Assembly (NCBI GenBank): GCA_934446475.1
Contig: CAKSEH010000004.1
Span: forward strand, 1-64,000
Direction: 5' to 3'
Length of the DNA: 64,000 nucleotides
Source: an uncultured Eubacteriales bacterium
GTDB taxonomy: Bacteria; Bacillota; Clostridia; Oscillospirales; Acutalibacteraceae
Under the pieces are notes generated by a model. That model was given only the letters and a program-made list of their open reading frames with translations. It searched no databases and was not told the origin of the DNA. The translations under genes were made by a program, and so were the position numbers. This document shows positions 1-8,581 of this stretch, piece after piece (position 1 is the first letter of the stretch; each line of letters starts with the position of its first letter).

Positions 1-71
1 CTGGTGGACGGACTTGAACCCCCGACCTGCTGATTACAAATCAGCTGCTCTACCAACTGAGCTACACCAGC
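1..71 (-). tRNA. tRNA-Thr (anticodon TGT), cut by window edge
   Basis: Read on the minus strand, the gene starts with acceptor arm GCTGGTG at 71-65. It shows a standard D-loop (AGTTGGTAGA), an anticodon stem-loop with TGT in the loop (CTGATTTGTAATCAG) and the T-loop GTTCAAGTC. The 3' acceptor strand CACCAG runs into position 1, so its last pairing base, the discriminator and any CCA lie outside the window. One G-G mismatch is present in the T stem as I fold it. TGT decodes ACA threonine codons. Confidence 0.93.
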
Positions 72-89
72 ATTTTTGAACGCCTGAAT

Positions 90-118
90 ACTATACCATA
101 TTCAAGCGATAAAGTCAA
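90..118 (-). promoter_or_regulatory. Sigma-A-type promoter of tRNA-Thr
   Basis: On the minus strand a -35 TTGACT (118-113) and a -10 TATAGT (95-90) are separated by exactly 17 nt. They sit about 20 nt upstream of the tRNA 5' end. Confidence 0.7.
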
Positions 119-207
119 GAGTTTATTTGCAAAAAATCGCAATTTTAGTATTTTTCTTTAATTTTGCGGAAACATAGTAACGAATTTATTTTTCGGAGGT
201 TACTATT

Positions 208-1554
208 ATGCAAAAAAAGCTTATGTCTATTTTGACGGCGGCAGCAGTATTATTGCTTACGTTTTTTACGGCAGGCTGCGGCAATAAGAATTCAGCTTTG
301 GTTTATTTTCTCAACTTCAAACCGGAATCCGCTTCAATTTACAACGAAATAGCAAAAGAATACGAGAAGGAAACCGGTGTTAAAGTTAAGGTTGTAACAG
401 CTGCGGCAAATACCTATGAACAAACACTGAAATCCGAAATTGCAAAATCAAATCCGCCTACGATTTTTCAGGTTAACGGTCCGATAGGATATGAATCCTG
501 GAAAGATTATTGCGCAAATATCGAAGATTCAAAGTTATATTCCTATCTTTCGGACAAAAGTCTTGCGATAAAGGGTGATGACGGAAAAGGTGTTTATGCG
601 TTGGCATATGTTGTAGAAGGATACGGCATAATTTACAATGAAGAAATCACAGATAAGTATTTTGCCCTTAAAAACAGAAAAAGTACGCTCAGTTCTATAA
701 GTGAAGTAAAAAGTTTTGAAGAACTTAAGACGATTGTTGAAGATATGACTTCGAAGAAAAAAGATCTCGATATAGACGGCGTTTTTGCTTCGACCTCACT
801 TGCTTCGGGAGAGGATTGGCGTTGGCAGACCCATCTTTTAAACGTGCCTTTATATTACGAATTCAGGGACAACGAAGATTATTCCGACCCGACGATAGCA
901 GGTCTTAAATCAAAAGAAATAGCGTTCAGATATGAAGATAACTATCATAATTTATTTGACCTTTATGTAAACAACTCCGTAACCGATAAAAAGCTGCTGG
1001 GTTCAAAATCCACAGACGATTCTATGGCTGAATTTGCCCTTGGTAAGGCGGCAATGGTCCAAAACGGAAACTGGGCTTGGGGACAGATATCCAAAGTCAG
1101 CGGAAACAAGGTTAAATCCGATAAAATCAAATTTCTTCCGATGTATACAGGCATAAACGGCGAGGAAAAGCAGGGACTTTGTATAGGAACCGAAAATTAT
1201 ATTGCTATAAACAGCAAGATATCGGAAGAAAGCAAAAAAGCCTCTCTTGATTTTTTAAACTGGCTTTTCTCAAGCGAAAAGGGCAAAAAATATGTTACGG
1301 AAAAACTTAAATTTATAACTCCTTTCAGCACATTTTCCGAAGACGAACTCCCCGACGACCCGCTCGCAAAAGAGGTTGTAAGATATATGCGTGACGAAAA
1401 CCTCAAAACCGTTCCGTGGATATTCACTTCATTCCCGAGTGAAAACTTCAAGCTTGAAGTCGGAAGTTCCCTGCTTGACTATGTTCAGGGGGACGGTGAG
1501 TGGAAAAAGGTTGCCGATAAAGTTAAGGATAAATGGAAGAGTGAAAGAAAGTAA
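208..1554 (+). CDS. ABC sugar transporter, extracellular solute-binding lipoprotein
   Basis: This is the substrate-binding lipoprotein of a carbohydrate ABC importer (family 1 solute-binding proteins, MalE/MsmE type). The N-terminus has a basic start, a hydrophobic segment and a lipobox ending TAGC, so Cys24 would be lipidated and the protein tethered outside the membrane. The remaining ~420 residues match the length of the family, with typical elements such as FQVNGP and a tryptophan-rich NGNWAWGQ. A GGAGG ribosome site lies 10 nt before the ATG. The stop overlaps the next start by one base, and the two permeases and an amylomaltase follow. This suggests malto-oligosaccharide or another alpha-glucan as cargo, which is inferred from context and not read from the binding site. 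Confidence 0.9.
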   Translation: MQKKLMSILTAAAVLLLTFFTAGCGNKNSALVYFLNFKPESASIYNEIAKEYEKETGVKVKVVTAAANTYEQTLKSEIAKSNPPTIFQVNGPIGYESWKDYCANIEDSKLYSYLSDKSLAIKGDDGKGVYALAYVVEGYGIIYNEEITDKYFALKNRKSTLSSISEVKSFEELKTIVEDMTSKKKDLDIDGVFASTSLASGEDWRWQTHLLNVPLYYEFRDNEDYSDPTIAGLKSKEIAFRYEDNYHNLFDLYVNNSVTDKKLLGSKSTDDSMAEFALGKAAMVQNGNWAWGQISKVSGNKVKSDKIKFLPMYTGINGEEKQGLCIGTENYIAINSKISEESKKASLDFLNWLFSSEKGKKYVTEKLKFITPFSTFSEDELPDDPLAKEVVRYMRDENLKTVPWIFTSFPSENFKLEVGSSLLDYVQGDGEWKKVADKVKDKWKSERK

Positions 1555-2399
1555 TGGATAAAACTCTAAGGCGTTGGTTTCCGGTTTTTACTTTGCCGAC
1601 ATTCATTGCCTTTACGGTGGTATTTCTTATACCGCTTATTATGGGTCTTTATCTCTCGTTTTGCAACTTCAGAACCGTTTCAGATGCGGTTTTTGTAGGT
1701 CTTGAAAACTACAAGCTTGCATTTACCGAAAGCGGGAAATTTTTAAATGCTTTATGGTTTACGGTCCGTTTTGCCGTTGTTTCGGTCATTTCGGTAAACA
1801 TTACAGCATTTTTACTTGCTTTGTTGCTCACAAGAGGTATAAAAGGAACAAACGTATTCAGAACTGTTTTCTTTATGCCTAATCTTATCGGCGGCATAGT
1901 TCTCGGATATATATGGCAGCTTATAATAAACGGTGTACTTTATAAATATCAAGCCTCGGTAACATCAGATCCCGTTTACGGATTTTGGGGACTTGTAATT
2001 TTGATGAACTGGCAAATGATAGGTTATATGATGATAATTTATATTGCCGGTATACAAAATGTTCCCCCTGAGCTTATTGAGGCCGCAAAGGTTGACGGGG
2101 CAAGCAAATCAAGGATATTATTTAATATAACAATACCGTCGGTTATGCCGTCTGTAACCATATGTCTTTTCTTAACGATAACAAATTCATTTAAGCTTTT
2201 CGACCAGAACCTAGCACTCACTGCGGGTGCCCCGGGAGATAAAACGCAGATGGCAGCCCTTGATATTTTCAAGACGTTCTACGGCAGAATAGGTTTTGAG
2301 GGCGTAGGTCAGGCAAAGGCTGTTATATTCTCTCTTATAGTTGCGTCTATAGCGCTTTTGCAGCTTTATCTTACCCGTTCAAAAGAGGTGGAAAGCTAA
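1554..2399 (+). CDS. ABC sugar transporter permease (MalF/UgpA type)
   Basis: A 281-residue polytopic membrane protein of the carbohydrate uptake ABC-transporter-1 family, with about six transmembrane segments. The cytoplasmic EAA loop that docks to the ATPase is clear near residue 180 (ELIEAAKVDGAS, then IPSVMPS). The start ATG overlaps the TAA of the binding-protein gene, and the stop overlaps the ATG of the second permease, so the three are translationally coupled. It should pair with the downstream permease to form the channel. The specific sugar cannot be read from the sequence. Confidence 0.92.
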   Translation: MDKTLRRWFPVFTLPTFIAFTVVFLIPLIMGLYLSFCNFRTVSDAVFVGLENYKLAFTESGKFLNALWFTVRFAVVSVISVNITAFLLALLLTRGIKGTNVFRTVFFMPNLIGGIVLGYIWQLIINGVLYKYQASVTSDPVYGFWGLVILMNWQMIGYMMIIYIAGIQNVPPELIEAAKVDGASKSRILFNITIPSVMPSVTICLFLTITNSFKLFDQNLALTAGAPGDKTQMAALDIFKTFYGRIGFEGVGQAKAVIFSLIVASIALLQLYLTRSKEVES

Positions 2400-3229
2400 T
2401 GAGAGAAAAAGTATCGAACACAATAATATTTATACTGCTTTGTATCATAGCAATTACCTTTGCCGCTCCTGTTTTGATCGTTCTGATGAATTCTTTCAAG
2501 ACAAAGTTTTCAATAAGCCAAACGCCGTTTTTGCTCCCTGACGGCGAGACCTTCGCAGGTCTTGAAAACTATACGAGCGGAATTGCAAACACAGGTTTTT
2601 TCACAGCATTTATGTGGTCTGTTTTCATAACCGTTTTTTCGGTTATAGCAATAGTTATTTTCACATCGATGACCGCCTGGGCGCTCGTCAGAGTTAAAAG
2701 CAAAATAAGCTCCGTTATGTATTATTTATTTATTTTTTCAATGATAGTGCCGTTTCAAATGGTAATGTTTACAATGTCTAAGATTGCAAACATTTTGGGT
2801 CTTGACAATCCCGTCGGAATTATAATAATATATTTAGGGTTCGGAGCAGGGCTTTCCGTATTTATGTTCAGCGGTTTTATCAAATCGGTCCCCGTAGGGA
2901 TCGAGGAAGCCGCAACTATAGACGGCTGCAATCCTTTTCAGACCTTCTGGCGGGTCGTTTTTCCGATATTAAAGTCCACTTCGATAACGGTTGCTATATT
3001 GAACACGATGTGGATATGGAACGATTATCTTTTGCCTTACCTTGTTATAGGCAGCGATTACAAAACCATTCCTATTGCGGTTCAGTATCTTAAGGGCGGA
3101 TACGGTTCCATTGATATGGGAGCGCTTATGGCGATGCTTGTGCTTGCGGTCATACCGGTTATAATCTTTTATCTGTCCTGCCAGAAATATATTATCAAGG
3201 GAGTTGCGGCAGGTGCTGTCAAAGGATAA
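2399..3229 (+). CDS. ABC sugar transporter permease (MalG/UgpE type)
   Basis: Second permease of the importer, 276 residues, MalG-like. It has an N-terminal transmembrane helix, the typical phrase VLMNSFKTK after it, and an EAA loop near residue 180 (GIEEAATIDGCNPFQTF). It overlaps the previous gene by one base, and its own 3' end is overlapped by the glucanotransferase gene. No ATPase gene follows. In Firmicutes, importers of this family commonly borrow a shared MsmK-type ATPase encoded elsewhere, so that is the likely arrangement here. Confidence 0.92.
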   Translation: MREKVSNTIIFILLCIIAITFAAPVLIVLMNSFKTKFSISQTPFLLPDGETFAGLENYTSGIANTGFFTAFMWSVFITVFSVIAIVIFTSMTAWALVRVKSKISSVMYYLFIFSMIVPFQMVMFTMSKIANILGLDNPVGIIIIYLGFGAGLSVFMFSGFIKSVPVGIEEAATIDGCNPFQTFWRVVFPILKSTSITVAILNTMWIWNDYLLPYLVIGSDYKTIPIAVQYLKGGYGSIDMGALMAMLVLAVIPVIIFYLSCQKYIIKGVAAGAVKG

Positions 3230-4685
3230 TCAAAACAACAAAAACAGCGGAATACTTTTGCATATTTCCTCACTTTCCTCCCCTTACGGGATAGGTACCT
3301 TCGGCAAAGAGGCGTATGAGTTTATCGATTTTCTTAAAGAAGCAAATCAAAGGTACTGGCAGTTGCTGCCGCTTGTCCCGTTAGGCGAGGGAAATTCCCC
3401 TTATAAATCATCTTCGTGTTACGCCGGCGAAATTCTTTATATAGATTTGGATATCTTAGTAAGCGAAGGATTATTAAAAAAATCCGATATTCCGATCGAT
3501 CCGTTTATCAAAGGGCAAAGAGTTGATTTTGAAAAGGTGCGTGCCTTTAAACTGCCTCTTATAAAGAAGGCGACCGAAAATTTCAGTACAGAAAACGATG
3601 ATTATAAAAGATTTATAAAAGACAATTCTTTCTGGCTTTACGATTACGCCGTTTTTGCGGCTGCCCTTGAATATTACAACACCGACAAACTGCACGGAAT
3701 CGACCGTGATTTAAGGCTAAGGAAGCCGGAAGCACTTGAGACTTTTTGTAGTGAGCACTCTGAAAGTATTGAATTTTATATAATTTCACAGTATCTCTTT
3801 TATGCCCAGTTTTATAACCTTAAGCGCTATGCCGTTAAAAACGGAATTTTGCTTATAGGAGATATTCCTATTTATGTTTCGCTTGACAGTGCCGAGGTTT
3901 GGACCTCACCCGAAAATTTCCTTTTAAACGAGGATATGACACCTAAGGTCGTGGCAGGAGTTCCGCCCGATATGTTTTCAAAGACGGGGCAGTTATGGGG
4001 AAACCCCATATACAACTGGCAGCATATGAAGGCGGACGGATACAGATGGTGGAAAAACAGGATAAAGCGATGCGGCCTTATGTTCGATGTTATAAGGATA
4101 GACCATTTCAGGGCGTTTGCCGATTATTATACGATTCCGTTCGGCTCTCTTACGGCGGTTAACGGCGAATGGTTTGACGGACCCGATACGGATTTTTGGA
4201 ATTCGGTATCGGATGAACTCGGAGATATGAACATTATCGCCGAGGATCTCGGCTGCTACTCTCCAAAAGTTGAAAAACTTATTAAGGCCACCGGATTTCC
4301 GAATATGAAAGTTATTCAGTTTGCATTTTCTGGAGGGGACGATAACGAACATCTCCCGATAAATTATGACGGTAACTGCGTATGCTACACTGGAACGCAC
4401 GATAACGACACGTCCCTCGGTTGGTATATAAACGCAAGTGATTACGAACGGATGAGAGCTGATACCCTCTTCCCGACCTCCCCTGCCCTGCCTGTTCCGC
4501 TTAACTTTATAAAGGCAGCACTTATTTCAAGTTCAAAAGCGGTTATTATACCGATACAGGACTGGTTGATGGAGGATTCTTCCGCAAGGATGAATATACC
4601 GGGTGTCCCGAAAGGCAATTGGGGATACCGCATAAAAGAAAACTCGCTTTCAAGCGAGCTTATAAATCGGATAAAAAATTTATAG
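3213..4685 (+). CDS. malQ: 4-alpha-glucanotransferase (amylomaltase, GH77)
   Basis: Cytoplasmic amylomaltase that transfers alpha-1,4-glucan segments between oligosaccharides, releasing glucose. The fold starts with GILLHISSLSSPYGIGTFG and shows the three GH77 catalytic acids: nucleophile Asp in RIDHFRAF (about residue 297), acid/base Glu in IIAEDLG (344) and Asp in GTHDNDT (397). At about 490 residues it is full length. I place the start at GTG 3213, nine bases after an AAGGGAG ribosome site. The in-frame TTG at 3204 touches that site and is less likely. The gene begins inside the end of the permease gene, so sugar import and processing are coupled. Confidence 0.95.
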   Translation: MLSKDNQNNKNSGILLHISSLSSPYGIGTFGKEAYEFIDFLKEANQRYWQLLPLVPLGEGNSPYKSSSCYAGEILYIDLDILVSEGLLKKSDIPIDPFIKGQRVDFEKVRAFKLPLIKKATENFSTENDDYKRFIKDNSFWLYDYAVFAAALEYYNTDKLHGIDRDLRLRKPEALETFCSEHSESIEFYIISQYLFYAQFYNLKRYAVKNGILLIGDIPIYVSLDSAEVWTSPENFLLNEDMTPKVVAGVPPDMFSKTGQLWGNPIYNWQHMKADGYRWWKNRIKRCGLMFDVIRIDHFRAFADYYTIPFGSLTAVNGEWFDGPDTDFWNSVSDELGDMNIIAEDLGCYSPKVEKLIKATGFPNMKVIQFAFSGGDDNEHLPINYDGNCVCYTGTHDNDTSLGWYINASDYERMRADTLFPTSPALPVPLNFIKAALISSSKAVIIPIQDWLMEDSSARMNIPGVPKGNWGYRIKENSLSSELINRIKNL

Positions 4686-4718
4686 ATTTACACTCCGTAT
4701 CCGATACAGACAAACATT

Positions 4719-4773
4719 AACGGGAAAATTGTTTTTTATTTTTATTTAAAGAACAATTTTGCCGTTATTTTTC
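4719..4773 (+). terminator. Rho-independent terminator after malQ
   Basis: Arms 4719-4733 and 4752-4766 pair over 15 nt with one mismatch, followed by ATTTTTCT. The hairpin lies between malQ and gpr and ends the sugar operon. Confidence 0.65.
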
Positions 4774-4822
4774 TAATATTCAGTCAAAAAAAGATAAAAA
4801 TAATCTAAAAGGCGGTGATTTT

Positions 4823-5617
4823 ATGGGACTCAGAACAGACCTTGTTACCGAATGTGCTGCGGAAGACGAAAGCAGTTATGAATACGGTTTTGACGGCTGT
4901 GAGGTTTTGAAAACGGTTATAAACTCGTCTGAGCTTGAAAAAAAGCTTTCAAAGCCTAAGGGATGTTATTACACAGTTAAATTTAAAAGTCTTGATACCG
5001 TTGCCGATGTAAGCGGGATAAAAAAAGCTCTTATATCGGCTCTATGCCGACTTGTTCCCGAAAACTGCCGTGAAAACATTATGATAGTGGGGCTCGGAAA
5101 CTCGGACATTACTCCCGACGCATTAGGTCCCGAAACGGCGGGGAGAATAATTGCAACAAGGCATATAAGCTCAGAACTTAAGGACAAACTCGGTCTTACG
5201 GGACTTAAAAGCGTATCGTCCGTAATACCCGGTGTTATAGGCAAAACCGGTATAGAGACCGGCGAGACGGTTGCAGCGGCGGTTAAACTTACAAAACCGT
5301 CTGCCGTTATAGCTATAGACGCACTTGCGGCAAGCAGCACGGATAACCTTTGCAGAACGGTTCAAATGTGTGACAGCGGGATATGTCCCGGTTCGGGGGT
5401 TAACAATTCAAGAAAAGAGTTGAGTTTTAAGACTCTGGGAGTTCCCGTTATAGCTATAGGCGTTCCTACCGTGACAGACTCTCAAACACCCGATATGATG
5501 GTAACTCCTAAGGACATCGATATTCTTATAACTAAAGCTTCGGAGCTGATAGCCGGCGCTTTAAATATATTTATGCAGCCTAATATCAGTGAGGAAATAA
5601 TAGCATCGTTATCATAA
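4823..5617 (+). CDS. gpr: Germination protease GPR (SASP-degrading)
   Basis: GPR is the spore endopeptidase that degrades small acid-soluble DNA-binding proteins at germination. Family motifs are present in order: RTDLVTE at the N-terminus, VGLGNSDITPDALGPE near residue 92, VIPGVIGKTGIETGE, AVIAIDALAA near 167, SGICPGSGVNNSRKE, and MMVTPKDIDILI near the C-terminus. The two conserved aspartates (TPDALG and IDALAA) are intact. At 264 residues it is clearly shorter than Bacillus GPR (about 370). The long segment between VPTV and MMVTPK is missing, and only three residues precede RTDL. A strong AAGGCGGTGAT site precedes the ATG, and an in-frame stop lies just upstream. The gene is followed by spoIIP, as in Bacillus. 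Confidence 0.93.
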   Translation: MGLRTDLVTECAAEDESSYEYGFDGCEVLKTVINSSELEKKLSKPKGCYYTVKFKSLDTVADVSGIKKALISALCRLVPENCRENIMIVGLGNSDITPDALGPETAGRIIATRHISSELKDKLGLTGLKSVSSVIPGVIGKTGIETGETVAAAVKLTKPSAVIAIDALAASSTDNLCRTVQMCDSGICPGSGVNNSRKELSFKTLGVPVIAIGVPTVTDSQTPDMMVTPKDIDILITKASELIAGALNIFMQPNISEEIIASLS

Positions 5618-5661
5618 AAAACAGCCGCTTTTCATAAGCTTTAATAAAGCGGGTGAGTGTT

Positions 5662-6708
5662 TTGAATGACGGCGGATCAAAATTCAGAGTAGTTATGTCG
5701 GGCATTTTGTGTACCGTAATAATTATTTACAGTATGTTTGAAATGTTAGGCGGAAATAGTTATTACGGCAGGCAAGCGCTTGCCGCACCGAACGGTTTGT
5801 TGCAGATATACAACGAAGGCACGGAGCTTGATTTATTTGCGGATTCCGTAAACGACGCCGCATCCGTATCGACGCCGACGACCGATTCTCAGGCCGTTGC
5901 AGCTTCCTCCCCATCAAACGTTAAGGGAAAAGTTATTGAAAAATTCATATCTCCTTATACGGCAAACACTTCATATAAAAACATTTATCTTAAAAACAGC
6001 ACCGATTTAAAAATAGATATAAAGCAGTTGCTTGAGGAACCGCTGAAATTCAATATAGAAAAGGGCTCCTCTCCTTGCGTTCTTATAATGCACACACACG
6101 CCACAGAATCGTTTTTGAGCACAACGAGGGATTATTATACCGATTCGGACAAAGCCCGCACAACCGACAACAGCGCAAATATGGTGGCACTCGGAGATAT
6201 AGTTGCAGCAAAGCTTACATCCGCAGGATACGGAGTTATACATGATAAAACGCTTCACGATTACCCGTCCTATAATGAAAGCTATTCACGGGCGGCAAAA
6301 ACGATAACGGGATATCTTAAAAAATACCCGAGCATAAAAATAGTTATAGATATGCACCGTGATGCCATTTCATCATCGGACACCGATAAAGTTAAGGTCA
6401 CTTCACAGATAAACGGAAAAAAGGCAGCGCAGGTTATGATAGTTATGGGTTCCCAAAGCGGCAGCGTTAAAAATTTCCCGAATTGGAGGGAAAATTTAAA
6501 GCTTGCGGTAAGACTTCAGGAAAAGCTTGAAACTATGTATCCTACTCTCGCAAGGTCACTGAGTCTTATGCCGAGAAACTATAACGAGAGTCTCTCAACA
6601 GGCTCAGTGCTCATAGAAACCGGAACCGACGCAAATTCTCTCGAGGAGGCAAAATATTCGGCAGAGCTTCTTGCAAACAGCCTTTGCGCTCTGCTTGACG
6701 GAATATGA
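5662..6708 (+). CDS. spoIIP: Stage II sporulation protein P (peptidoglycan hydrolase of the engulfment complex)
   Basis: SpoIIP is the amidase/endopeptidase of the SpoIIDMP machine that thins septal peptidoglycan during engulfment. A membrane anchor (residues ~10-30) is followed by a variable linker and the catalytic domain, with metal-binding motifs VLIMHTHATESF, IVIDMHRDA and the conserved Glu in VLIETGTDANS. The start is uncertain. TTG 5662 has GCGGGTGAG at good spacing, like other genes here, while the in-frame GTG at 5653 lies inside that ribosome site and would add three residues. The linkage gpr-spoIIP is conserved across spore formers. The last bases overlap the next small gene. Confidence 0.93.
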   Translation: MNDGGSKFRVVMSGILCTVIIIYSMFEMLGGNSYYGRQALAAPNGLLQIYNEGTELDLFADSVNDAASVSTPTTDSQAVAASSPSNVKGKVIEKFISPYTANTSYKNIYLKNSTDLKIDIKQLLEEPLKFNIEKGSSPCVLIMHTHATESFLSTTRDYYTDSDKARTTDNSANMVALGDIVAAKLTSAGYGVIHDKTLHDYPSYNESYSRAAKTITGYLKKYPSIKIVIDMHRDAISSSDTDKVKVTSQINGKKAAQVMIVMGSQSGSVKNFPNWRENLKLAVRLQEKLETMYPTLARSLSLMPRNYNESLSTGSVLIETGTDANSLEEAKYSAELLANSLCALLDGI

Positions 6709-6917
6709 AAAAGAAAGACTGCAAATCAAAATTTTTCAGAGCTTTTTCGCTCACGCTGACAATTATGCTTTGTATAATTATAGGGCTTACCGGAATTTCA
6801 CTTGCCTATGAAAACACGGTACGCATAGCGTTCGGAGAATATAAAAAAGCCTTCGGAATTACATCCGAAGGGTTAAGAATTCTTGATTTTGAAATAGAAT
6901 TCCCGTGGAAAAAATAA
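6705..6917 (+). CDS. Small membrane or secreted protein of unknown function, coupled to spoIIP
   Basis: This 70-residue protein overlaps the spoIIP stop by four bases (ATGA), a strong sign of real coupled translation. It has a basic N-terminus, one hydrophobic helix (residues ~14-34, ending SLAYENT, which could be a signal-peptidase site) and a 35-residue tail with alternating charged and aromatic residues ending EIEFPWKK. I do not recognise the family. Its position after gpr-spoIIP suggests a sporulation role, but nothing in the sequence proves it. A bidirectional terminator follows. Confidence 0.7.
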   Translation: MKKKDCKSKFFRAFSLTLTIMLCIIIGLTGISLAYENTVRIAFGEYKKAFGITSEGLRILDFEIEFPWKK

Positions 6918-6970
6918 AAAATCGTAATATATGATGATAGAAAAAAGGGATTAAAATATCCGAACAGATA

Positions 6971-7009
6971 AAATATACTGCTGAAATCTTTTGTTTCAGC
7001 AGTATATTT
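6971..7009. terminator. Bidirectional terminator between convergent operons
   Basis: Perfect 16-nt arms (6971-6986 and 6994-7009) with a 7-nt loop. The arm ends are A/T runs, so both strands read a stem followed by U-rich sequence. It separates the spoIIP operon from the convergent DUF4340 gene. Confidence 0.85.
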
Positions 7010-7012
7010 TTA

Positions 7013-8581
7013 TTATTTAATTGATTTGTTTTGCGAAACGGTTTTAATATTCTTTATCATTTTATTGTAATCCACAGAGGAAATGCTGCCCATATTAACG
7101 CCGTTATAACTATACTGATATTTGGTTTCGCTCACCTTATAAAAGGCGTAGGTCTTTTTCGAACCGTCAGCCGAGTATGTTAAAGTCACGGTTGCCGCAG
7201 GCTCGCCCGACACGCTGCGTATTGTAAAGTCGGTGCATTTTACAGATACAAACTCACCGTAAAAATCCTGGAAATACGAAGCGGTCATCTTTTTGCCGTT
7301 ATGCGTAATTGTATACTGTGGGTCTGCTTCTTTATCGTATTTGATATCGAAGCTATATGAAGTGCCCGAAGTTGTAAGCGTAAAATTAGAAAGGTCACTT
7401 ATAACTTCCATACATACCCAGTCATTATAAAAACTTTCCTCGGTATACTCAGAAACCGGAACCGAAGAGATATAGACCTTTTTTATAATCCTACTTTCTT
7501 CGTTTATAACTGCACAGTATTCATCGTCAACCTTTGATATTTTATAGAACTTTGTTTGACCGGCAAGTGTCATCTTCACAACAACATCCGGATTATCAAG
7601 TCCGAATTTTTTAAGCGACTCAGGCGTTACATCAAAGCTGTAAGCTCCCGAAACCGAAATGCCCGATGTGAACATAGAAAGAAGATTATCCACATTTGCG
7701 GCGTGTCTTTCATACGGCGTTGCTATTACGAATTTTGCAACCGAAGAAAGATTTTCGTTTGTGTTCGGAAGTATCGTAACAGTTCTCGGGAATTTTTTCC
7801 CGGAGACAGTCATTTCGTCAAATTTCTCAATTGAGCCGCTTGAGCCCTTATAACTTGAAATATCGCCTGAGAAGGCGGCAGCCTCAAATGAACTGTTATC
7901 GGCAAGATCAAGTGAGTTAAACAGGAAAGATTCTGCAACACTGTCATCAACTACATATATGTTTTCCCTGTTTGAAAGCTTAAGGTAGGTGCCGGTGTTG
8001 TCGGGAGACTGTTTTCCGAGCATAACGCTGTATCCTTCGGATCCGTCCTTAAAGGCAACCTGAGCCGAGCTTACCGGTGAATCAAGGCCGAAATCGCTTA
8101 AAGGGCGGTCGGTCTTTTCAATATCTCTGACAGCGGTAATTGAGGTTGCATTTGAAGCGATATTTGATATCAGCGTGCTGCTTGTAAGCAAAGAATCGAC
8201 ACCGTCAAGGCACCAAACGGAATTTTCCTGACCGTCCACCTCTACAGTTGAAGAATACAGTCTGAATGTGCCGTTTTGGTTTGTCACCTTGACTTCGGAA
8301 ACAGTTGTTATATCAAGCGACAGAACCGAAACGGTATTTACACTGCTGTTATTGTCCGATTCATCTGTTTTTTTAGGAACGAATTTAATTACCGCAAAAA
8401 GACCGCCGACAAGGACTGCAACCGATAAAACAGCCGCAGTAAGCTTTATAACAGACTTTTTCTTTGATGAAATTCTCTGTTTCTTTTTATTATGGTCTGC
8501 AGGTGCACCGAAAACCGTTGACTCTTCATCAGGGGTCAAAATTTCTGCGGTCTCCGTTTTTTCTTTTGAAAAATCACTCAT
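7013..8581 (-). CDS. DUF4340 domain membrane-anchored protein, partner of a Gld-type ABC system
   Basis: A 522-residue protein with an acidic cytoplasmic N-terminus, one transmembrane helix (about residues 45-68, VIKLTAAVLSVAVLVGGLFA) and a long extracellular region. That region contains DUF4340-like repeats: LSDFGLDSPVSSAQVAF with GKQSPDNTGTYLKL, and later KKFGLDNPDVVVKMTLAG. DUF4340 proteins are usually encoded next to GldG-like transport proteins, as here, where the start overlaps the GldG stop by four bases. The biochemical role of the domain is unknown. It is probably the last gene of a four-gene operon and ends at the bidirectional terminator. Confidence 0.85.
   Translation of the reverse strand: MSDFSKEKTETAEILTPDEESTVFGAPADHNKKKQRISSKKKSVIKLTAAVLSVAVLVGGLFAVIKFVPKKTDESDNNSSVNTVSVLSLDITTVSEVKVTNQNGTFRLYSSTVEVDGQENSVWCLDGVDSLLTSSTLISNIASNATSITAVRDIEKTDRPLSDFGLDSPVSSAQVAFKDGSEGYSVMLGKQSPDNTGTYLKLSNRENIYVVDDSVAESFLFNSLDLADNSSFEAAAFSGDISSYKGSSGSIEKFDEMTVSGKKFPRTVTILPNTNENLSSVAKFVIATPYERHAANVDNLLSMFTSGISVSGAYSFDVTPESLKKFGLDNPDVVVKMTLAGQTKFYKISKVDDEYCAVINEESRIIKKVYISSVPVSEYTEESFYNDWVCMEVISDLSNFTLTTSGTSYSFDIKYDKEADPQYTITHNGKKMTASYFQDFYGEFVSVKCTDFTIRSVSGEPAATVTLTYSADGSKKTYAFYKVSETKYQYSYNGVNMGSISSVDYNKMIKNIKTVSQNKSIK

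Noticed and set aside
4719..4773. Hairpin before gpr considered as a riboswitch
   Set aside because: The single stem with a T-run is explained as a terminator; no aptamer-like conserved core is visible.
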